Assembly: GCA_963932465.1 (NCBI GenBank)
Contig: OZ010800.1
Coordinates: 29,700,852-29,764,851 of the forward strand
Source of the DNA: Maratus speciosus
Taxonomy: Eukaryota; Arthropoda; Arachnida; Araneae; Salticidae
DNA length: 64,000 nt
Reading direction: 5' to 3'
A program made the translations under genes and the position numbers. Positions 1 through 12,362 of this stretch are shown piece after piece. The stretch's first letter is position 1, and the number at the start of each line of letters is the position of its first letter. The notes beneath the pieces are model-generated. The model did no database searches and was not told the origin of the DNA. It was given only the letters and a program-made list of their open reading frames with translations.

Positions 1-667
1 ACATATTTGGCTATAGGCGGTAACTGCTGAAATCAGTTTTTCAAATGTCTTATGCATTTTATAAAATATTTTTCAGTTATCTTATTTACTTTATTTCTCT
101 ATATAATGAATTTTTTAAAGCATTTAATATGTGTTGGAAAGTGTTTCATTATGTATGCTTAACGCATGATTTTTCTTTCTTGTTTCTTTCTGGACGGAGA
201 GACTATCCCGACTTACACTGAAAACAAATTTTACCACCAGCATCCAAAATATAAATCGAGGCTCTAGAAAAAGTAGTCCCATGTCATCCTTATAGATTAT
301 AGTCCCCTTTGCTATAGAAATTTAGTTAACCCTATAAAAATTTAAGGGTGTTTTCCCCTATTATCGTGGTCAAACGTATTTCAAAATCTCTGCAAATAAA
401 TCCGAACGAGTTTTAGTAACTATAATTCTAGTTTATAAATTAATTCTAGAAAACATGTGATAATTTTTCGCTATTCAAACTATTCATAATATAATGTATT
501 GTTTCATCACCTAGAAAATTATAGACTTGGAATTTTTTATTATTTTGTCTCTTCAGTTTTTTTTTTTTACCTTATTCGCATAACTCGGAAATCTGCATTC
601 TAGTTTAGAGATTTAGAAAATCACTACATATTCGTTCTTGATGAAGGCGGTATATTTTTTCTTGCAG
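1..667. other. Single-copy AT-rich flank, no clear gene
   Basis: This stretch is AT-rich, apparently single-copy and shares no motif order with the satellite. It contains a long pyrimidine tract at about 170-190, a short open frame ending in TAG at 265-267, and an AATAAA hexamer at 395-400. None of these combine into a convincing gene model. The last 15 bases (653-667) form a strong splice acceptor belonging to the exon that follows. If that exon is real, much of this stretch is probably intron, and the upstream exon lies outside the window or was not recognised. Confidence 0.6.
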
Positions 668-829
668 ATTAATACCTCCCTTCAACATACCGTTCACACT
701 CTGGTGAAGATCTTCTATGTTCATAAGATTATTAATAGCCTTCACCCGCTACGCTGGTCCTTTTCTCCAAACAAACCTGAATTTATAACGAACAAAATAT
801 ATCTAGTTGATGATTTACAGAATGTTTTC
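668..829 (+). CDS. Candidate internal coding exon, 54 codons
   Basis: The segment is preceded by a textbook acceptor: a T-rich tract then CTTGCAG ending at 667. It is followed by the donor GTAAGT at 830-835. Its 162 bases are exactly 54 codons. Only the frame starting at 668 is open; the other two plus frames meet stops early. The peptide looks like a folded protein, with aromatic, His, Pro and charged residues mixed (for example LHPLRWSFSPNKPEF near the middle, and LVDDLQNVF at the end). It does not look like the Ser/Ile-rich peptides the satellite gives. I do not recognise the family. The phase matches the candidate exon at 962, across a 132 bp GT-AG intron. It could be an exon of a live gene beside the array, a gene fragment, or chance. 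An open frame of this length between two good splice sites is uncommon in AT-rich DNA, hence moderate confidence. Confidence 0.45.
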
Positions 830-961
830 GTAAGTAGCGTAGCAAAATATACATAATATACTAAAATCATCCCTGAAAAATTGAGAATGCGTCAGCTCGT
901 CCCTTTTAAAAAGGATAATCTATACTCTTATTATAAAGAGGAAAAAATTGTTTATTTGTAG
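830..961 (+). other. Candidate 132 bp GT-AG intron
   Basis: It begins with the consensus donor GTAAGT and ends with TTTATTTGTAG. It is AT-rich, and a TACTAAAA branch-site-like motif lies at about 859. The length suits a short invertebrate intron. It would join two phase-0 exons. The call depends entirely on the two flanking exon predictions. Confidence 0.35.
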
Positions 962-1015
962 GAGGTAAGCTCTGGAACTACCGAACCGATTCCAAAAGTA
1001 AGGGTATCAAAATGA
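962..1015 (+). CDS. Candidate exon: terminal, or a 36 bp mini-exon
   Basis: It follows the acceptor TTTGTAG ending at 961 and continues the phase-0 frame of the exon at 668-829. Read through, it gives EVSSGTTEPIPKVRVSK and a TGA at 1013-1015, so it could be the last coding exon. Alternatively a donor GTAAGG at 998-1003 would end it after exactly 12 codons. The next intron would then run through the last 200 bp of flank into the satellite array. I see no AATAAA between the stop and the array, which weakens the terminal-exon reading slightly. No family is recognised. Confidence is limited because the exon is short. Confidence 0.33.
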   Translation, partial: EVSSGTTEPIPKVRVSK

Positions 1016-1133
1016 TGGTGTTAGTCCAACTTAGAACATAGGCTATATCTTATGTCGGTGCCACTACCCCAAAGGGGGTGTAGGAGCAAAAAACGTTCTA
1101 AAAATGCGATTTTAGCGTAACTTATTTCGATTA
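1016..1133. other. Spacer between candidate exon and array edge
   Basis: Unique AT-rich sequence. A short C-run and G-run separated by AAA (about 1067-1079) could form a small stem. Nothing else was recognised. Confidence 0.5.
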
Positions 1134-1200
1134 TCTACCTATTCGAACCTACCTACCTAAAATCGGTATTCCTACCTACCCAAAATCGAACCTATTCGAT
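1134..1200. repeat. Degenerate CCTA-rich short repeat at array edge
   Basis: CTACCTA-type tetranucleotide runs alternate with AAAATCG and TATTCGA words in about two imperfect copies of a 23-28 bp block. It lies immediately before the first satellite monomer and shares the TTCGA word with it. It may be decayed array edge or an unrelated microsatellite. Confidence 0.45.
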
Positions 1201-1204
1201 TTTG

Positions 1205-2119
1205 TACTCGAAAGTGGGGGAGGGCGTGTTAAGTTAACGCTTGCCTACTTAATTGAAATTAAAGTATCTCGATAAAAAAACTGGAACAAATTCGAATATT
1301 AGAGATCAAAATGAGCTAATTGAGAGCTAAATTTTGGCACCTCTCAAATTTTTATACTCGAAAGTGGGGGGGGGGGGGGGTAAATTAACGCTTTCCCCCT
1401 TATTTGAATTTGAAATATCTCGATTAAAAAAATCGGAGCGAATTCTAATATTAGAGATCAAATTAGAGCTAATTGAGAGCTAAATTTTGGCACCTCTGAA
1501 ATTTCGATACTCGAAAGTGGAGGGGGGCTAAGTTAACGCTTACCCCTTTATTTGAAATTTAAACATCTCGATACAAAAATTAGAGCAAATACTAATATTA
1601 GAGAGCGAAGTAGAGCAAATTTAGAGCTAAATTTTGGCACCTTTGAAATTCCGATTTTCGAAATTTAGGCGGCTAGTGAGTGTTTGCTCCCTTACTTGAA
1701 ATTGCTATATCTCGATAACAAAACCAGAGCAAATTCTAATATTAGAGTGCAAATTAGAGCTAATTGATAGCTAAATTTTGGTACCTCTGAAGTTTCGATA
1801 CTCGAAAGTGTGTGGGGGGGGGGGCAATGTTAACGCTTGCCCCCTTACTTGAAATTGAAACATCTCGATACAAATTTAGAGCAAATTCTAATATTAGAGG
1901 GCAAATTAGAGCTAATTGACAGCTGAATTTTGGCAACTTTGAATTTTCGATACTCGAAAGTGGAGGGTGGCTAAGTTAACGCTTACCAACTTATTTGGAA
2001 TTTAAACATCTCGATACAAAAATTAGAGCAAATACTAATATTAGAGAGCAAATTAGAGCTAATTGAGAGCTAAATTTTGGTACCTCTGAAGTTTCGGTAC
2101 TCGAAAGTGTGGGGGGGGG
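1205..2119. repeat. Segmental duplicate, copy 1 (pair at 5696)
   Basis: About six monomers in the same order recur at 5696-6608, offset about 4.49 kb. Shared local variants include GGGGGAGGGCGTGTTAA, the GGAGGGGGGCTAAG unit and the GGAGGGTGGCTAAG unit. Homology stops inside a G-run near 2119 and 6608, where the second copy changes to a different monomer. Confidence 0.75.
1366..1380. repeat. Longest uninterrupted G-run (15 G)
   Basis: Fifteen consecutive G follow CTCGAAAGT. Other long runs are at 32235-32248 (14), about 42570-42583 (14) and about 29896-29908 (13). The run occupies the same place in almost every monomer, always on the plus strand. Confidence 0.9.
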
Positions 2120-5100
2120 CTAAGTTAACGCTTGCCCCCTTACTTGAAATTGAAACACCTCGATACAAAATTTAGTGCAAATTCTAATATTAGAGAGAAA
2201 ATTAGAGTTCCTTAAGAGCTAAATTTTGGCACCCTTGAAATTTCGGTATTCGAAAGTTAGGCGGCCAGTGAATGTTTGCTCCCTTACTTGAAATTGCTAT
2301 ATCTCGATAACAAAACCAGAGGCAATTCTAATATTAGAAAGCAAATTAGAGCTAATTGAGAGCTAAATTACGGCTCCTTTGTAATGTCGATATTCAAATG
2401 TTGGAGGGGGGTAGTGATTGCTTGCCCCCCTATTTGAAAATGCTATATCTCGATAACAAAACCAGAGCAAATTCTAATATTAGAGAGCAAATTAGAATTC
2501 CTTGAGAGCTAAATTTTGGCACCCGATATTTCGATATTTGAAAGTTAGGCGCCTAGTGAGTGTTTGCCCGCTTACTTGAAACTGCTATATCTCGATAACA
2601 AAACCAGAGCAAATTCTTATATTAGACAATAAATTAGAGCTCATTGAAAGCAAAATTTTGGCAACTTTTAAATTTCGATACACGAAAGTTGGGGAGGTAA
2701 GTTAACGTTTGCCCCCTTAATTAAAATTGAAATATTTCGATAACAAAAACAGAGCAAATTCTAATATTAGAAAGAAAATTAGAGCTAATTGAGAGCTAAA
2801 TTTCGGCCCCTTTGAAATGTCGAAATTCGAATGTGGGGGGGGGGGGTAGTGAGTGCTTGCCCCCTACATGAAATTTGTACATCTCGGTAACAAAACCAGA
2901 TCAAATTCTAATATTAGAGAGCAAATTAAAGCTAATTAAGAGATAAATTTTGGCACCCTTGAAATTTCGATATTCGAAAGTTAGGGGGCTAATGAGTTTT
3001 TGCCCCCGCTACTTGAAATTGTGATATCTCCTTAACAAAACCAGAGCAAATTCTAATATTAGAGACCAAATTAGAGCTAATTCAGAGCTAAATTTTGGCC
3101 TCTTTGAAATTTCGGTACTCGAAAGTGGGTGTAGGGGGAGGGCTAACGTAACGCTCCTCCCTTACTTAAAATTGAAATATCTCGATAAGAAAAAAACAGA
3201 CCAAATTCTAATATTAGGAGAAAATTAGAGCTTGTTGAGAGCTAAATTTTGGTACCCTTCAAATTTCGATGTTCGAAAGTTAGGGGGCTAGTGAGTTTTT
3301 CCCCCCTACTTGAAATTGATAACAAAACCAGAGCAAATTCTAATATTAGGGAACAAATTAGAGCTTATTGAGATCTAAATTTTGGCACACTTGAAATTTC
3401 GATTTTCAAAAGTTAGGGGGCTAGTGAGTTTTTGCCCCCCTACTTGAAATTGATAACAAAACCAGAGCAAATTCTAATATTAGAGAGCAAATTAGAGCTA
3501 ATTGAGAGCTAAATTTTGGCATCTGTGAAATTTCTATACTCGAAAGTTGGGAGGCTAAATTAAAGCTCTCCCCCTTATTTGAATTTGAAATATCGCGATA
3601 AAAAATCCAGAGAAAATTAGAGCTAATTATGAGCTAAATTTTGGCACCTTTGAAATTTCGATATTCGAATGTTGGGAGGCTAGTGACCCCCTAATTGATA
3701 TTGTTATATCTCGATAACAAAACCAGAGCAAATTCTAATGTTAGACATCAAATTAGAGATAATTAAGAGCCAATTTTCGGCACCTTTGAAATATCGATAT
3801 TCGAATGTGGGGGGGGGGTAGTGAGTGCTTTCCCCCTAATTTCTATTGCTAAAACTCGATAACAAAACAAGAGCAATTTCTAATATTAGAGAGCAAATTA
3901 GAGCTCAGTGAGAGCTAAATTTTATCATCTTTGAAATTTCGATACTCGAAAGGGGGGGGGATAAGTTAACGCTTGCCCCCTTACTTGAAATTGAAATATC
4001 TCGATAAAAAACCGAAAAAATTCTAATATTAGAGAGCAAATTAAACTAACTGAGAGGTAAATTTTGGTACCATTGAAATTTCGATACCCGAAATTGGGGG
4101 GGGGGTATGTTAACGCTTTCCCACTTACTAGAAATTGAAGTATCTCGATAAAAAAACTGGAACAAATTCTAATATTAGAGATAAATTAGAGCTAATTGAG
4201 AGCTAAATTTTGATACCTCTGAAGTTTCGATACTCGAAAGTGTGGGGGGGGGCTAAGTTAACGCTTGCCCCCTTATTTGAAATTGAAATATCTCGATACA
4301 AAATTTAGAGCAAATTCTAATATTAGAGAGCAAATTAGAGCTAAGTGACAGCTGAATTTTGGCAACTTTGAAATTTCGATACTCGAAAGTGGGGGGGTGT
4401 ATGTTAACGCTTGCCCACTTAATTGAAATTGAAGTATCTCGATAAAAAAACAGGAGCAAATTATAATATTAGAGTTCAAATTAGAGCTAATTGAGAGCTA
4501 AATTTATGCACCTCTGAAATTTCGAGACTCGAAAGTGGGGGGGGGGTCTAAGATAACGCTTGCCCCCTGACTTGAAATCGAAATATCTCGATAAAAAATC
4601 GGAGAGATTTCTAATATTAGAGAGCAAATTAGAGCTAATTAAGAGCTAAATTTTGGCACCTTTGAAATTTCGATACTCGAAAGTGGGGGAGGGGTATGTT
4701 AACGCTTGCCCACTTAATTGAAATTGAAGTATATCGATAAAAAAACAGGAGCAAATTCTAATATTAGAGTTCAAATTAGAGCTAATTGAGAGCTAAATTT
4801 TGGCACCTCTGAAAATTCGATACTCGAAAGTTGGGGGTGGCGGGCTAAGATAACGCTTGCCCCCTTACTTGAAATCGAAATATCTCGATAAAAAATCGGA
4901 GCGATTTCTAATATTAGAGAGCAAATTAGAGCTAATTAAGAGCTAAATTTTGGAACCTTTGAAATTTCGACACTCGAGTGTGGGGGGGGGCTAAGTTAAC
5001 GCTTGCCCCCTTATTTGAAATTTAAACATCTCGATACAAAAATTAGAGCAAATACTAATATTAGAGAGCAAATTAGAGCAAATTTAGGGCTAAATTTTGG

Positions 5101-5695
5101 CACCTTTGAAATTCCGATATTCGAAATTTAGGCGGCTAGTGAGTGTTTGCCCCCTTACTTGAAATTTCTATATTTCGAGAACAAAGCCAGAGAAAATTCT
5201 AATATTAGAGAGCAAATTAGAAATTCTTGAGAGCTAAATTTTGGCACCCTTGAAATTTCGATATTCGAAATTTAGGCGGCTAGTGATTGTTTGCTCCCTT
5301 ACTTGAAATTGGTATATTTCGAGAACAAAACCAGAGAAAATTCTAATATTAGAGAGCAAATTAGAGTTCCTTGAGAGCTAAATTTTGGCACCCTTGAAAT
5401 TTCGATATTCGAAAGTTACGCGGCTAGTGAGTGTTTGCCCCCTTACTTGAAATTGCTGTATCTCGATAACAAAACCAGAGCAAATTCTAATATTAGAGTG
5501 CAAATTACAGCTAATTGATAGCTAAATTTTGGTACCTCTGAAGTTTCGATAGTCGAAAGTGTGGGGAGGCGAAGTTAACGCTTGCCCCTTACATTAAATT
5601 GAAACATCTCGATACAAAATTTAGAGCAAATTCTAATATTAGAGAGCAAATTAGAGCTAATTGACAGCTGAATTTTGGCAACTTTGAAATTTCGA

Positions 5696-6608
5696 TACTC
5701 GAAAGTGGGGGAGGGCGTGTTAAATTAACGCTTGCCTACTTAATTTAAATTAAAGTATCTCGATAAAAAAACTGGAACAAATTCGAATATTAGAGATCAA
5801 AATGAGCTAATTGAGAGCTAAATTTTAGCACCTCTCAAATTTCTATACTCGAAAGTGGGGGGGGGGGGTAAATTAACGCTTCCCCCTTATTTGAATTTGA
5901 AATATCTCGATTAAAAAAATCGGAGCTAATTCTAATATTAGAGATCAAATTAGAGCTAATTGAGAGCTAAATTTTGGCACCTCTGAAATTTCGATACTCG
6001 AAAGTGGAGGGGGGCTAAGTTAACGCTTACCCCTTTATTTGAAATTTAAACATCTCGATACAAAAATTAGAGCAAATACTAATATTAGAGAGCGAAGTAG
6101 AGCAAATTTAGAGCTAAATTTTGGCACCTTTGAAATTCCGATTTTCGAAATTTAGGCGGCTCGTGAGTGTTTGCTCCCTTACTTGAAATTGCTATATCTC
6201 GATAACAAAACCAGAGCAAATTCTAATATTAGAGTGCAAATTAGAGCTAATTGATAGCTAAATTTTGGTACCTCTGAAGTTTCGATACTCGAAAGTGTGG
6301 GGGGGCAATGTTAACGCTTGCCCCCTTACTTGAAATTGAAACATCTCGATACAAATTTAGAGCAAATTCTAATATTAGAGGGCAAATTAGAGCTAATTGA
6401 CAGCTGAATTTTGGCAACTTTGAATTTTCGATACTCGAAAGTGGAGGGTGGCTAAGTTAACCTTTACCAACTTATTTGAAATTTAAACATCTCGATACAA
6501 AAATTAGAGCAAATACTAATATTAGAGAGCAAATTAGAGCTAATTGAGAGCTAAATTTTGGTACCTCTGAAGTTTCGGTACTCGAAAGTGTGGGGGGGGG
6601 GGCTAAGT
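5696..6608. repeat. Segmental duplicate, copy 2 (pair at 1205)
   Basis: Same order of variant monomers as 1205-2119. A related segment also appears at about 33665-34700, which matches 5105-6140 at an offset near 28.56 kb. This block has therefore moved within the array at least twice. Confidence 0.75.
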
Positions 6609-8579
6609 TATATTTGAAGCCCTATTTGAAATTGCTATATCTCGATAACAAAATCAGAGCAAATTCTAATATTAGAGAGAAAATTGGAGCTAATTGAGAG
6701 CTAAATTTTGGCATCTTTGAAATTTCTATACTCGAAAGTGGGGAGGCTAAATTAACTCTCTCCCCCTTATTTGAAATTGAAATATCGCGATAAAAAATCC
6801 AGAGCAAATTCTAATATTAGAGAGCAAATTAGAGCTAATTATGAGCTAAATTTTGGCATCTTTGAAATTTCGATATTCGAATGTTGGGAGGCAAGTGAGT
6901 GCTTGATCCCCTAATTGAAATTGTTATATCTCGATAACAAAACCAGAGCAAATTCTAATGTTAGACATCAAATTAGAGATAATTAAGAGTTAATTTTCGG
7001 CACCTTTGAAATGTCGATATTCGAATGTGGGGGGAGCTAGTGAGTGCTTGACCCTAATTTATATTTCTATATCTCGATAACAAAACAAAAGCAATTTCTA
7101 ATATTAGAGAGCAAATTAGAGCTCAGTAAGAGCTAAATTTTGTTATCTTTGAAATTTCGATACTCGAAAGGGGGGGTAAGTTAACGCTTGCCCCCTTACT
7201 TGAAATTGAAATATCTCGATAAAAAAGGAGCAAATTCTAATATTAGAGAGCAAATTAGAACTAATTGAGAGGTAAATTCCGTAAAAACCTTTGAAATTTC
7301 GATACCCGAAAGTGGGGGGGGGGTAAGTTAACGCTTTCCCACTTACTTGAAATTGAAGTATCTCGATAAAAAAACTGGAACAAATTCTAATATTAGAGAT
7401 AAATTAGAGCTAATTGAGAGCTAAATTTTGATACCTCTGAAGTTTCGATACTCGAAAGTGTGGGGGGGGGGGCTAAGTTAACGCTTGCCCACTTAATTGA
7501 AATTGAAGTATCTCGATAAAAAAACAGGAGCAAATTATAATATTAGAGTTCAAATTAGAGCTAATTCAGAGCTAAATTTATGCACCTCTGAAATTTCGAT
7601 ACTCGAAAGTAGGGGGCTATTAAGATTTTGCCCCCCCTACTTGAAATTGCTATATCTCGATAACAAAGCGCTAACGCTTGCCAACTTGAAATTGAAATAT
7701 CTCGATAAAAAAATTATTGCAAATTCTAATATTAGAGAGAAAATTAGAGTTCCATAAGAGCTAAATTTTGGCACCCTTGAAATTTCGATATTCGAAAGTG
7801 GGGAGGCTAAATTAGCGCTTGCCCTATGTGTTAAAATTGAAGTATCTCGATAAAATAACCGGAGCAAATTCTAATATTAGAGAGCAAATTAGAGCTAATT
7901 GAGAGCTAAATATTGGGACACTTGAAATTTCGATATTCAAAATTTAGGGGGCTATTAAGATTTTGCCCCCCCTACTTGAAATTGCTATATCTCGATAACA
8001 AAGCCAGAGCAAATTCTAATATTAAAGAGAAAATTAGAGGTAATTGAGAGCTAAATTTCGGCACCTTTGAAATTCGGATATTCGAATGTGGGGGGGGGGC
8101 TAGTGCGTGTTTGACCCCGTATTTGAAATTGCTATATCTCGATAACAAAATCAGAGAAAATTCTAATATTAGAGAGAAAATTAGAGCTAATTGAGAGCTA
8201 AATTTCGGCACCTCTGAAATTTCTATACTCGAAGGTGGGGGGGGCGGCTAACGTAAAGCTCCTCCCCTTACTTAAAATTGAAATATCTCGATAAGAAACA
8301 GACCAAATTCTAATATTAGGAGCAAATTAGAGCTTGTTGAGAGCTAAATTTTGGTACCCTTCAAATTTCGATGTTCGAAAGTTAGGAGGCTAGTGAGTTT
8401 TTTCCCCCACCCTAATTGAAATTGATAACAGAACCAGAGCGAATTCTAATATCAGGGAACAAATTAGAGCTTATTGAGAGCTAAATTTTGGCACACTTGA
8501 AATTTCGATTTTCAAAAGTTAGGGGGCTAGTGAGTTTTTGCCCCCCTACTTGAAATTGATAGCAAAACCAGAGCAAATT

Positions 8580-8745
8580 CTAATATTAGAGAGCAAATGA
8601 GAGCGAATGGAGAGCTAAATTTTGGCATCTTTGAAATTACGATGCTAAATTTTGATACCTCTGAAGTTTCGATACTCGAAAGTGTGGGGAGGGCTAAGTT
8701 AAGGCTTGCCCCCTTATTTGAAATTGAAATATCTCGATACAAAAT
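8580..8745. repeat. Chimeric out-of-register monomer, duplicated at 9.40 kb
   Basis: The sequence GAAATTACGATGCT, typical of the cassette monomer, is followed directly by AAATTTTGATACCTCTGAAG, which belongs to the end of a different monomer. The joint is at about 8644-8646, over the shared word GCT. The identical joint recurs at 9404-9406, so the chimera was formed once and then copied about 760 bp away. Confidence 0.75.
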
Positions 8746-11700
8746 TTAGAGCAAATTCTAATATTCGAGAGAAAATTAGAGATAATTGAGAGCTAAATTA
8801 TGGCACCTTTTAAATTTCGATACTCGAAAGGGAAGGGGGTATTTTAACGCTTGCCCCCTTATTTTAAATTGAAATATCTCGATAAAAAAAATCGGAGCGA
8901 ATTCTAATATTAGAGAGCAAATTAGAGCTAAATAACAGCTAAATTTTGGCACCTTTTAAATTTCGATACTCGAAAGTGGAGGGGGGGCTAAGTTAACGCT
9001 TACCCCTTTATTTGAAATTTAAACATCTCGATACAAAAATTAGAGCAAATACTAATATTAGAGAGCAAAGTAGAGCAAATTTAGAGCTAAATTTTGGCAC
9101 CTTTGAAATTCTGATTTTCGAAATTTAGGCGGCTAGTGAGTGTTTGCTCCCTTACTTGAAAATGCTATATTTCGAGGACAAAAGCAGAGAAAATTCTAAT
9201 ATTAGAGAGCAAATTAGAGTTCCATGAGATCTAAATTTTGGCACCCTTGAAATTTCGATATTCGAAAGTTACGCGGCTAGTGAGTGTTTGCCCCCTTAAT
9301 TGAAATTGCTATATCTCGATAACAAAACCAGAGCAAATTCTAATATAAGAGAGCAAATTAGAGCTAATTGAGAGCTAAATTTTGGCATCTTTGAAATTAC
9401 GATGCTAAATTTTGATACCTCTGAAGTTTCGATACTCGAAAGTGTGGGGAGGGCTAAGTTAAGGCTTGCCCCCTTATTTAAAATTGAAATATCTCGATAC
9501 AAAATTTAGACCAAATTCTAATATTAGAGTGCAAATTAGAGCTAATTGATAGCTAAATTTTGGTACCTCTGAAGTTTCGATACTCGAAAGTGTGGGGGGG
9601 GGGCAATATTAACGCTTGCCCCTTACTTGAAATTGAAACATCTCGATACAAATTTAGAGCAAATTCTAATATTAGAGGGCAAATTAGAGCTAATTGACAG
9701 CTGAATTTTGGCAACTTTGAATTTTTGATACTCGAAAGTGGAGGGGGGCTAAGTTAACGCTTAACAACTTATTTGAAATTTAAACATCTCGATACAAAAA
9801 TCAGAGCAAATACTAATATTAGAGAGCAAATTAGAGCAAATTAGAGCAAATTTAGAGCTAAATTTTGGCATCTTTGAAATTCCGATATTCGAAATTTAGG
9901 CGGCTAGTGAGTGTTTGCTCCCTTACTTGAAATTGCTATGTTTCGAGAACAAAACCAGAGAAAATTCTAATATTACAGAGCAAATTAGAGATAATTGAGA
10001 GCTAAATTTTGGCACCCTTGAAATTTCGATATTCGAAAGTTACGCGGCTAGTGACTGTTTGCCCCCTTACTCTAAATTTCTATATCTCGATAACAAAACC
10101 AGAGCAAATTCTAATATAAGAGAGCAAATTAGAGCTAATTGAGAGCTAAATTTTGGTACCTCTGAAGTCTCGGTACTCGAAAGTGTGGGGGGCTAAGTTA
10201 ACACTTGCCCCCTTACTTGAAATTGAAACACCTCGATACAAAATTTAGTGCAAATTCTAATATTAGAGAGAAAATTAGAGTTCCTTGAGAGCTAAATTTT
10301 GCTACCCTTGAAATTTCGATATTCGAAAGTTAGGCGGCTAGTGAATGTTTGCTCCCTTACTTAAAATTGAAATATCTCGATAAGAAACAGACCAAATTCT
10401 AATATTAGGAGCAAATTAGAGCTTGTTGAAAGCTAAATTTTGGTACCCTTCAAATTTCGATGTTCGAAAGTTAGGGGGCTAGTGAGTTTTTTCCCCCACC
10501 CTAATTGAAATTGATAACAAAACCAGAGCAAATTCTAATATCAGGGAACAAATTAGAGCTTATTGAGAGCTAAATTTTGGCACACTTGAAATTTCGATTT
10601 TCAGAAGTTAGGGGGCTAGTGAGTTTTTGCCCCACTACTAGAAATTGATAGCAAAACCAGAGCAAATTCTAATATTAGAGAGCAAATGAGAGCGAATTGA
10701 GAGCTAAATTTTGGCATCTTTGAAATTACGATGCTCGAAATTGGTGAGGCTAAATTAAAGCTCTCCCCCTTACTTGAAATTGAAATATCGCGATAAAAAG
10801 CTAGAGCAAATTCCAAAATTTGACAACAAATTAGAGCTAATTAAGAGCTAAATTTTGTCATCTTTGAAATTTCGATACTCAAAAGGGGGGGGATAAGTTA
10901 ACGCTTGCCCCCTTACTTGAAATTGAAATATCTCGATAAAAAAGGAGCAAATTCTAATATTAGAGAACAAATTAGAATTAATTGAGAGGTAAATTTTGGA
11001 CCATTGAAATTTCGATACCCGAAAGTGGGGGGGGTAAGTTAACGCTTTCCCACATGAAATTGAAGTATCTCGATAAAAAAACTGGAACAAATTCTAATAT
11101 TAGTGATAAATTAGTGCTAAATGAGAGCTAAATTTTGATACCTCTGAAGTTTCGATACTCGAAAGTGTGGGGAGGGCTAAGTTAAGGCTTGCCCCCTTAT
11201 TTGAAATTGAAGCATCTCGATACAAAAATTTAGAGCAAATTCTAATATTAGAGAGCAAATTAGAGCTAATTGACAGCTGAATTTTGGCACCCTTGAAATT
11301 TCGATATTCAAAAGTTAGGGGGCTATTAAGATTTTGCCCCCCCCTACTTGAAATTGCTATATCTCGATAACAAAACCAGAGCAAATTAGAGCATTTTGAG
11401 AGCTTAATTTTGGCATCTTTGAAATTTCGATACTCGAAAGTGGGGAGGCTAAATTAACGCTTGCCCTATGAGTTAAAATTGAAGTATCTCGATAAAATAA
11501 CCTTAGCAAATTCTAATATTAGAGAGCAAATTAGAGGTAAGTGAGATCTAAATTTTGGCACCTTCTAAATTCGGATATTCGAATGTGGGGGGGTGCGTGT
11601 TTGACCCCCTATTTGAAATTGCTATATCTCGATAACAAAATCAGCGAAAATTCTAATATTAGAGAGAAAATTAGAGCTAAGTGAGAGCTAAATTTTGGCC

Positions 11701-12215
11701 TCTTTGAAATTTCGGTACTCGAAAGTGGGGGGGGCGGCTAACGTAAAGCTCCTCCCCTTACTTAAAATTGAAATATCTCGATATTCGAATGTGGGGTGGG
11801 GGCTAGTGAGTGCTTTCCCATCTAATTTCTATTGCTATATTTCGATAACAAAACCAGAGCAAATTCTAATGTTAGACAGTAAATTAGAGCTCAGAGGAAG
11901 CTAAATTTTGTCATCTTTGAAATTTCGATACTCGAAAGGGGGGGGGGCTAAGTTAACGTTTGCCCCCTTACTTGAAATTGAAATATCTCAATAAAAATCC
12001 GGAAAAAGTTCTAAAATTCGAGAGAAAATTAGAGATAATTGAGAGCTAAATTTTCGCACCTCTTAAATTTCGATACTCGAAAGGGAAGGGGGTATGTTAA
12101 CGCTTGCCCCCTTACTTGAAATTGAAACATCTCTATAAAAATGGAGCAAATTCTAATATTAGAGAGCAAATTAGAGCTAATTGAGAGGTAAATTTTGGCA
12201 CCTTTGAAATTTCGA

Positions 12216-12362
12216 TACTCGAAAGTGGGGGGGGGGGCTAAGTTAACGCTTTCCCACTTATTTGAAATGAAGTATCTCGATAAAAAAACTGGAGCAAATT
12301 CTAATATTAGATATAAATTAGAGCTAATTGAGAGCTAAATTTTGGTACCTCTGAAGTTTCGA
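12216..12362. repeat. Representative monomer, 147 bp
   Basis: This unit runs from the TAC spacer of one TTTCGA-TAC-TCGAAA dyad (arms 12210-12215 and 12219-12224) to the same point in the next. It has an 11-base G-run at 12227-12237, the GTTAAC core, a C-run reduced to CCC, ATCTCGATA, and the A/T-rich half with the GAGC-AAATT words. It is a clear example of the layout repeated through the array. The C-run is weaker here than in units that carry GCCCCC. Confidence 0.9.

Larger units (their letters stand above)
1205..10615. repeat. Edge domain: diverged monomers, no regular HOR
   Basis: About 60 monomers here differ more from one another than units deeper in the array. The 70 bp truncated monomer that marks every HOR further right is absent. 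Order is irregular, but several segmental duplications are visible: 1205-2119 with 5696-6608, part of 3.5-4.25 kb with 6.7-7.48 kb, and a shared chimeric junction at 8.64 and 9.40 kb. The final part (from about 9.03 kb) is closely related to segments at 40.76, 45.70 and 60.77 kb, so it grades into HOR-type sequence. A diverged edge beside homogeneous HORs is typical of satellites that homogenise from the centre. Confidence 0.75.

Noticed and set aside
166..267. Short open frame after a pyrimidine tract, ending at TAG 265-267 with AATAAA at 395-400, possibly a terminal exon
   Set aside because: The peptide after position 190 looks slightly protein-like, but no AG lies directly after the pyrimidine tract (nearest at 198-201). 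It would end a transcript just upstream of the better exon at 668. Too short to support.
11695..11904. Plus-strand open frame of 69 codons, repeated at 54298-54510
   Set aside because: It simply spans the truncated 70 bp monomer and its neighbour; the open frame results from the loss of the stop-rich A/T half.
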